9,522 bases of DNA, from contig JAUHYJ010000100.1 of assembly GCA_030425785.1 (NCBI GenBank), forward strand, positions 1 through 9,522, read 5' to 3'. Below the pieces are notes generated by a model. The model did no database searches. It was not told where the DNA came from and saw only the letters and a list, made by a program, of their open reading frames with translations. A program made the translations under genes and the position numbers. This stretch comes from Acidimicrobiia bacterium (GTDB taxonomy: Bacteria; Actinomycetota; Acidimicrobiia; Acidimicrobiales; Ilumatobacteraceae). Of the stretch, positions 5,566-9,522 are shown in pieces (position 1 is the first letter of the stretch; the number at the start of each line of letters is the position of its first letter).

Positions 5566-7212
5566 GTGACGACAACAGCTGCAACTCCGGTGGGCCATCT
5601 CGACGATCTCGCCGTCGCCGCCATGAAGATGGTCAAGGTCGACGGCCACCGCCTGTGCCTCGTCCGCACGGGCGAGGGGGTATTCGCCCTCGACCAGGCG
5701 TGCCCGCACGAGGGGTACGGCCTGACGACGGGCGAACTCGACGGCGACCTCATCACCTGCGCCTGGCACAACTGGAAGTTCCGCGTCAGCGACGGCCGCT
5801 GCGTGATCGGCGAAGAGGACGTCCGCACCTACCCGGTCACCGTCGCCGACGACGGCACCCTGTCGGTCGCCTTCAGCGAACCCGATCCGGCCGAGCTGCG
5901 GCCGAAGCTGCTCTCCAGCCTGCGCCGCGGCATCGAGCAGCAGTACGTCGGACAGGTCGCCCGTGACGTCGTCCGCCTGCTGCGAGCCGATGCGAACCCC
6001 GGCGAGCTGATCTGGGAGGCCGTCGCCTACGGCGCGCCGCGCGCCGAGTTTGGGTGGGGCCACTCGATCGCCTCGCTGACCGACTGCCTGTCGATGGTCG
6101 AGCAGTACGACGACGACGACCGGGCACTGCCGATCGTCCAGGCGATCGCCGGTGTCGCCGAGACCGAGCGCGGTCGCCGGCCGAACGAGCTCCCCGACCC
6201 GATCGCGACCCTGCCGCCCGACCCGCGGGCCGAGTTCCGCCGTTTGGTCGAGGCCGAAGACCTCGCGGGTTCGCAGTCGGTGCTGCGCGGCGCCATTCAC
6301 GGCGGCGCCACCGCCGACGAGCTGCGGCCGTGGTTCACCGATGTGGTCAGCGACCACCACCTGTCGTACGGACATGGCGCGATCTACGCGCAGAAGGCGT
6401 TCCAACTGCTCGATCGCCTCGGGTGGGATCGCGCCGACACGGTGCTGCCCCACCTGATGACGACGCTCGTCTACGGCACCCGCGAGGACAAGCTGCCGTA
6501 CATGACCCTGTTCCACCGCGGGGTCGCCGAACTCGATCTGGCCGCCCTCGCCGAGGCGGCCGACGAACCCGATCCGAGCTGGGTCGACGACGGCCGCTTG
6601 CTCACCGCCCTGCTCGGCGACGATCGCACCGAGGCGGCACGTGCCGCCGGCGCTGCGATCGCCTCGGGCGCCGGCCTCCCCGCTGTGCTCGACGTCGTGT
6701 CGGTGGCGGTGAGCGAGCGGATGCTCCGCTACGACGTCGCCGGCGAGCGCGACTTCCACGACGACTTCGGGTGGCTCGACATCACCCACGGTCTCACCTA
6801 TGCGAACGCGGTCCGCTGGCACGTCGACGAGGCCGTCCGCACCGGGTCGGTCACGACCGACGACATCCGGCTCGTGCTGTGGACCGTGTTCCTCGCGAAC
6901 TGGACCGGTCGTCACGAGTGGCACACGGCGGTCGGCCGGCGCGCCGAGATCGAGCCTCGCTCGGACGATCTCGTCGACTACGGCCGATCGCTGCAGCACG
7001 AGGCGCTGCTCGACGGCACGACGGCGTTCATCGTCCACGCCCACGCCGTCAAGATGAGCGTGGCGGCCACCGACGAGGCCGTGCGGCTCGGGTCGACCGT
7101 GCCGCTCGACGCCACCGCTCGTTTCATGGCGGCTCCCAAGCTCGAGCGCTTCGTCGCCGCGACCGTGACCCGCTCGATCGACTTCCTGAGCGGCCGCGTC
7201 AAGCGCGACTGA
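5566..7212 (+). CDS. Rieske [2Fe-2S] domain fused to a large His-rich helical domain (548 aa), predicted SoxR target
   Basis: Residues about 9-105 are a ferredoxin-type Rieske domain with the ligand pairs C46-P-H48 and C65-A-W-H68 (ACPHEGYG ... TCAWHNWKF). Residues about 106-548 are mostly helical and I do not recognise the family with confidence. Histidine-bearing helices recur: FGWGHSIAS (H166), DHHLSYGHGAIY (H264, H265, H270), PHLMTTLVYGT (H296), LDITHGLTYA (H408), GRHEWHTA (H450, H453) and QHEALLDGTTAFIVHAHAV (H478, H491, H493). A questin-oxidase-like relationship is possible but unproven. There is no Rieske-oxygenase catalytic domain of the usual iron 2-His-1-carboxylate type. Start: GTG 5566 is chosen because the SoxR-type -10 ends at 5557, so earlier in-frame codons (TTG 5527, ATG 5539) lie within the promoter. 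The protein would be cytoplasmic; no signal peptide is seen. The aldolase-like gene follows after 22 bp. Electron transfer by the Rieske part is known chemistry; the reaction is unknown. Confidence 0.9.
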   Translation: MTTTAATPVGHLDDLAVAAMKMVKVDGHRLCLVRTGEGVFALDQACPHEGYGLTTGELDGDLITCAWHNWKFRVSDGRCVIGEEDVRTYPVTVADDGTLSVAFSEPDPAELRPKLLSSLRRGIEQQYVGQVARDVVRLLRADANPGELIWEAVAYGAPRAEFGWGHSIASLTDCLSMVEQYDDDDRALPIVQAIAGVAETERGRRPNELPDPIATLPPDPRAEFRRLVEAEDLAGSQSVLRGAIHGGATADELRPWFTDVVSDHHLSYGHGAIYAQKAFQLLDRLGWDRADTVLPHLMTTLVYGTREDKLPYMTLFHRGVAELDLAALAEAADEPDPSWVDDGRLLTALLGDDRTEAARAAGAAIASGAGLPAVLDVVSVAVSERMLRYDVAGERDFHDDFGWLDITHGLTYANAVRWHVDEAVRTGSVTTDDIRLVLWTVFLANWTGRHEWHTAVGRRAEIEPRSDDLVDYGRSLQHEALLDGTTAFIVHAHAVKMSVAATDEAVRLGSTVPLDATARFMAAPKLERFVAATVTRSIDFLSGRVKRD

Positions 7213-7222
7213 CGTCGGGGCA

Positions 7223-7228
7223 TAGCGT
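7223..7228 (+). promoter_or_regulatory. Leaderless -10 element of the aldolase-like gene
   Basis: TAGCGT fits TANNNT and lies six bases before the ATG at 7235, inside the 22-bp gap after the Rieske gene. It suggests a basal promoter in addition to read-through from the SoxR promoter. GTGGTGGG just before the ATG might instead act as a poor ribosome site. Confidence 0.5.
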
Positions 7229-7234
7229 GGTGGG

Positions 7235-8008
7235 ATGAGCGAGTACCCGGAGTTCCCCGGTGTCGAGCCGTACGACGCCGTCCGCGACGTGGCGGCCGAA
7301 CGTGCGCATCGCCGCCGCATGTGCGCGATCGGCTACCGGATCTTCGGCGCGATGCGCTGGGGGCAGCTCGGCGACGGGCACATCTCGGCTCGCGACCCGG
7401 AGCTGACCGATCACTTCTGGCTGCTCGACTGGGGCGTTCCGTTCCGCGCGGCGACCGTCGACCGGCTCGTGCTCGTCGGGCCCGACGGGTCGGTGAAGGA
7501 CGAACACGGCGAACCGACGGGCGCGGTCAACACGGCCGGGTTCAACATCCACGCGCCGCTGCTGGCGGCCCGCCCCGACGTCGTGTCGGCGGCTCACACC
7601 CACACCCAGTTCGGCACACCGTGGTCGGCCAACGTCGAACCGTTCCGGGCGATCAGCCAGGAGTCGTGCGCGTTCGTGTTCGACCAGGCGATCTTCGACG
7701 ACGAGGAGGTCGAGGTGTTGTCGTCGGACGGTGGGCGCCGGATCGCGGAGTCGCTCGGCGACCACAAGCTGTGCCTCCTGCGGAACCACGGGATGCTGAC
7801 CGTCGGGCGCACCGTCGAGTCGGCGGTCGGCTGGTTCGTGATGGCCGAGCGCGTCGCCGAGGTCCACGTGAAGGCGCCGGACGGGCGTGCGATCAGTGAC
7901 GAAGCGGCGAAGGTCGCCGCCTCGACCCTGTCGCCCGACGATGTCGGCTGGCGCGTCTTCCAGTGGCTCCAGCGCGACCTCGTCCCCGACCCGAGCGTCG
8001 TCGACTGA
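7235..8008 (+). CDS. Class II aldolase/adducin family protein (257 aa)
   Basis: The fold is that of zinc-dependent class II aldolases (FucA/AraD) and adducin head domains. The phosphate-site-like segment is QLGDGHISARDP (44-55). Metal-ligand candidates are H121 and H123 (AAHTHTQFG) and H185 (RNHGMLTVG). FWLLDWGVPF (61-70) is typical of the adducin-like subgroup. Where FucA-type aldolases have S-S-E before the helix (catalytic Glu), this protein has VNTAGFNIHAPLL (98-110), with no Glu. Ordinary aldol cleavage is therefore doubtful; many actinobacterial paralogues share this change and have no assigned reaction. Length is normal. ATG 7235 is supported by the -10 at 7223 and by family alignment. 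It is 22 bp behind the Rieske gene, probably co-transcribed at least in part, and convergent with padR (16 bp between stops). Confidence 0.92.
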   Translation: MSEYPEFPGVEPYDAVRDVAAERAHRRRMCAIGYRIFGAMRWGQLGDGHISARDPELTDHFWLLDWGVPFRAATVDRLVLVGPDGSVKDEHGEPTGAVNTAGFNIHAPLLAARPDVVSAAHTHTQFGTPWSANVEPFRAISQESCAFVFDQAIFDDEEVEVLSSDGGRRIAESLGDHKLCLLRNHGMLTVGRTVESAVGWFVMAERVAEVHVKAPDGRAISDEAAKVAASTLSPDDVGWRVFQWLQRDLVPDPSVVD

Positions 8009-8024
8009 CGTCGCCGGTCGGTCG

Positions 8025-8585
8025 CTACTCGTCGTCGGCAGGCTGATCGTCGGTGCCGGCGTCAGGGTCGGTGTTGTCGGCGCCGTCGGCGAGCAGTCGG
8101 TACAGCTCGGCGGTCGTGCGCTGGACCGCCTCGGCGGCGGCGGCGACCTGCTCGGGCGTGCCGAACCGCCCGATCTGACGGGCTGGGCCGGTGAGCTCGG
8201 CGACGGCGCGCCGCAGCTCGCCGCTGCGGCCGAGGCCGTGGTCGTCCCACGGTGCCGGTCGCTCGTCGGACCGCTCGGCGACCCGGCGACGGCCGGCCTC
8301 GGTGATCCGGTAGCGCTGCTTGCCGTCGTCGTCCTGGGGGAGCGGTTCGATCAGGCCGCGCTCCTCGAGTCGTTCGAGGGCCGGGTACACCGAGCCGGGG
8401 CTCGGCCGCCACCTGCCACCGGAGCGCTCGGCCATGGCGCCGATGAGCTCGTAGCCGTGCATCGGCTGTTCGTCGAGCAGGGCGAGGATCGCGGCGCCGA
8501 CGGCGCCGCGTCGGGCGCGGTGGCGTCCGTGGCCGTGCGGCCCGCGGAGGTAGTGGTCTCGTGCGTGATGTCGGCGGGTTCTCAT
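8025..8585 (-). CDS. PadR-family transcriptional regulator (186 aa)
   Basis: The winged-HTH core runs from about residue 29 to 105: VGAAILALLDEQPMHGYELI (the PadR signature HGYEL), then SPGSVYPALERLEERGLIEP and KQRYRITEAGRRRV. The C-terminal part (about 120-170, ELRRAVAELTG... AAAAEAVQRTTAELYRLLAD) is the helical dimerisation region, followed by an acidic tail DADNTDPDAGTDD-like in composition. The first 28 residues are His/Arg-rich, as in several actinobacterial PadR proteins with a HGHG-type leader. PadR proteins are repressors released by ligands. ATG 8585 has a purine-rich GAGAAGAG upstream. Two tandem palindromes at 8629-8663 lie 44 bp upstream of the start, so autorepression is likely, together with control of the divergent racemase-family gene. 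The gene is convergent with the aldolase-like gene. The effector is unknown. Confidence 0.94.
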   Translation of the reverse strand: MRTRRHHARDHYLRGPHGHGRHRARRGAVGAAILALLDEQPMHGYELIGAMAERSGGRWRPSPGSVYPALERLEERGLIEPLPQDDDGKQRYRITEAGRRRVAERSDERPAPWDDHGLGRSGELRRAVAELTGPARQIGRFGTPEQVAAAAEAVQRTTAELYRLLADGADNTDPDAGTDDQPADDE

Positions 8586-8628
8586 GGGTGTGCTCTTCTC
8601 GGTTCGTCGATCTGTCGATCGATGCTTC

Positions 8629-8663
8629 TAACGATATGTCGTTACCATAGCGATATGTCGTTA
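8629..8663. promoter_or_regulatory. Two tandem palindromic operators, probable PadR sites
   Basis: TAACGATATGTCGTTA (8629-8644) and TAGCGATATGTCGTTA (8648-8663) have the arms TAACGA/TCGTTA around a TATG centre and repeat with a 19-bp period, about two DNA turns. The copies differ by one base, which breaks one arm pair in the second. They lie between padR and the divergent gene. TATGGT-like -10 sequence on the minus strand overlaps them. This AT-richer patch stands out from its surroundings. Confidence 0.8.
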
Positions 8664-8723
8664 CAGACGCAACCCCGGCGGGTCGATGCGCGATCCGGTG
8701 TCGGTCGTCGTCGTGCGGCGCGC

Positions 8724-8729
8724 CACACT
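8724..8729 (+). promoter_or_regulatory. Possible leaderless -10 element of the racemase-family gene
   Basis: CACACT (one base from TANNNT) lies six bases before the GTG at 8736. No ribosome site is visible before that GTG, and the spacing equals that at other starts in the window. Confidence 0.4.
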
Positions 8730-8735
8730 GGGGCC

Positions 8736-9389
8736 GTGACGACCATCGGCTTCCTCCACACGTCGCCGGTGCACGTGCCCACCTTCCGAGCCCTGGTCGA
8801 CGAGCTGCTCCCCGGTGCCGAGGTCATCGAGGTCGTCGACGAGGTCCTGCTCGCGCAGGCCCGTCAACTGGGTACGCGCGACGTTCGGGTGATCGGCGGC
8901 GTCGCCGACCGCATCGCCCAACTCGTCGCCACCGATGCGGTCGTGTGCACGTGCTCGACGATCGGCGGCATCGCGGAGCTCGTCGGCCACGAGTCCGACA
9001 CGAACGTCGTGCGGGTCGATCGGGCGATGGTGGAGCGTGCCGTCGAGCTCGCCGTCGCCGGTGCGGGCCGGATCACCGTGGTCGCCGCCGTCGAGAGCAC
9101 CCTCGAGCCGACGCGCGCCCTCCTCGACGAGGTGATGCTCGCGACCGGTGCGAGCGCGGCCGTCGAACTCGCGGTCGTCGACGGCGCATGGGAACGTTTC
9201 GAGGCAGGCGATCACGAGGGCTACCTCGACGTCGTCGCCGCGGCGCTGCCGCGCCTGGCCGCCGGCGCCGACGTCGTCGTGCTCGCGCAGGCGTCGATGG
9301 CTCCCGCCGTCGGTCGTGTCGAGGTGACCGTCCCGGTGCTGAGCAGCCCGCGCCTCGCGATCGAGGCCCTGCGCGCGAGCCTCGGCTGA
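8736..9389 (+). CDS. Asp/Glu/hydantoin-racemase family protein (217 aa)
   Basis: The protein begins VTTIGFLHTSPVHVPTF, typical of this family. The first catalytic-cysteine loop is VVCTCSTIGG (69-78; C71 and C73). The second loop, where racemases have a second cysteine, reads VVLAQASMAP (181-190) with A184 and S187 instead. These two are the only cysteines in the protein. A two-base racemase mechanism is therefore not obvious; a one-cysteine decarboxylase/isomerase-like role, as in arylmalonate decarboxylase relatives, is possible. GTG 8736 is chosen over the in-frame ATG at 8655: the longer form adds 27 Arg-rich residues unlike the fold and would start inside the second PadR operator. It is divergent from padR with 150 bp between starts, and PadR probably influences it. 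A GC-rich hairpin follows the stop. Substrate unknown. Confidence 0.88.
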   Translation: MTTIGFLHTSPVHVPTFRALVDELLPGAEVIEVVDEVLLAQARQLGTRDVRVIGGVADRIAQLVATDAVVCTCSTIGGIAELVGHESDTNVVRVDRAMVERAVELAVAGAGRITVVAAVESTLEPTRALLDEVMLATGASAAVELAVVDGAWERFEAGDHEGYLDVVAAALPRLAAGADVVVLAQASMAPAVGRVEVTVPVLSSPRLAIEALRASLG

Positions 9390-9393
9390 GCAG

Positions 9394-9422
9394 CCGGCCC
9401 CGGGCCGCTCCGCTCGGCCGGG
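9394..9422. terminator. GC-rich hairpin between convergent genes
   Basis: The 33-bp gap between the racemase-family stop (9389) and the HAD stop (9423) contains CCCGGGCCG (9399-9407), a seven-base loop and CGGCCGGG (9415-9422), which pair with one bulged G. CCGGCC (9394-9399) can alternatively pair with GGCCGG (9416-9421). There is no T-tract, so intrinsic termination is only suggested by position and stem strength. Confidence 0.45.
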
Positions 9423-9522
9423 TCAGAGGAGGTCGAGCAGCTCGTCGAGCCGACCCACGACGTGCGTCGGCTCGACGTCGGTGTCGGCGCGATTGCCGTG
9501 CGGGTTGTACCAGCAGGTGTCG
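9423..9522 (-). CDS. HAD-superfamily hydrolase, C-terminal end (YjjG-like)
   Basis: Only the last 32 codons are in the window. The translation starts DTCWYNPHGN and ends VVGRLDELLDLL followed by TGA. The DTCWYN segment, Pro-Thr-His strand and closing LxELL helix match the C-terminus of YjjG/phosphoglycolate-phosphatase-like HAD hydrolases, where NAG.DTCW follows the last catalytic acidic motif. The catalytic motifs themselves lie outside the window, so substrate (nucleotide or sugar phosphate) cannot be assessed. It is convergent with the racemase-family gene. Confidence 0.8.
   Translation of the reverse strand, partial: DTCWYNPHGNRADTDVEPTHVVGRLDELLDLL

Noticed and set aside
5551..7320. A 589-codon open frame on the minus strand opposite the Rieske gene
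   Set aside because: Its translation is low-complexity (Arg/Gly/Val/Asp-rich) with no motifs, and it mirrors the high-GC codon use of the plus-strand gene, which has clear Rieske ligands.
8636..8650. Tiny frame ATG-TCG-TTA-CCA-TAG within the PadR operators
   Set aside because: It arises from the operator sequence TATGTCGTTA and has no ribosome site; four codons give no support for a gene.
8655..8735. Longer N-terminus (ATG 8655) for the racemase-family protein
   Set aside because: It would add 27 Arg-rich residues not typical of the family and place the start inside the second palindromic operator; GTG 8736 matches the fold start and the leaderless spacing.

Overview
The window is a GC-rich, tightly packed stretch of bacterial chromosome. 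I see no tRNA, rRNA, transposase, integrase, phage gene or CRISPR array. The strong G/C bias at third codon positions, a predicted F420-dependent luciferase-like oxidoreductase, and many start codons sitting 6-8 bases after a -10-like hexamer (leaderless style) point to an actinobacterium. An Acidimicrobiia/Ilumatobacter-like origin is my guess from overall gene flavour, not something proven here.

Layout. (1) 1-1429, minus strand: a likely operon of a classical SDR dehydrogenase, a pterin-4a-carbinolamine dehydratase and the start of a YhdH/AcuI-type zinc-free quinone or acryloyl-CoA reductase. A 17-bp tandem repeat duplicates the SDR ribosome site and start codon, and a separate repeat lies upstream at 1511-1587. 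(2) 1592-3274: a luciferase-like monooxygenase (minus) and an ECHDC3-like crotonase (plus) diverge from a 51-bp gap. (3) 3264-5255: a sigma-like HTH protein (minus) and an FHA-domain protein (plus) diverge from a 117-bp gap. (4) 5031-8008: soxR (minus) diverges from a gene for a Rieske [2Fe-2S] domain fused to a large His-rich helical domain. That gene is followed 22 bp later by a class II aldolase/adducin-like gene. (5) 8025-9389: a PadR repressor gene with two tandem palindromic operators, and a divergent Asp/Glu-racemase-family gene. (6) 9423-9522: the C-terminal end of a HAD hydrolase (minus).

The most interesting unit is soxR plus the Rieske fusion gene. Between them lies TTGACC-N19-TACCGT, and the 19-bp spacer holds a perfect 14-bp palindrome. 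This is the same geometry as the E. coli soxS promoter, where SoxR acts on an over-long spacer. The predicted start of the Rieske gene is a leaderless GTG 8 bases after the -10. I infer that a redox-sensing [2Fe-2S] regulator switches on an uncharacterised Rieske-coupled enzyme, perhaps one that acts on redox-cycling compounds such as quinones, possibly with the downstream aldolase-like gene. The FHA gene runs 225 bp into soxR on the opposite strand, under the codons for the SoxR cluster cysteines, so the two neighbouring units may be coupled by antisense transcription.
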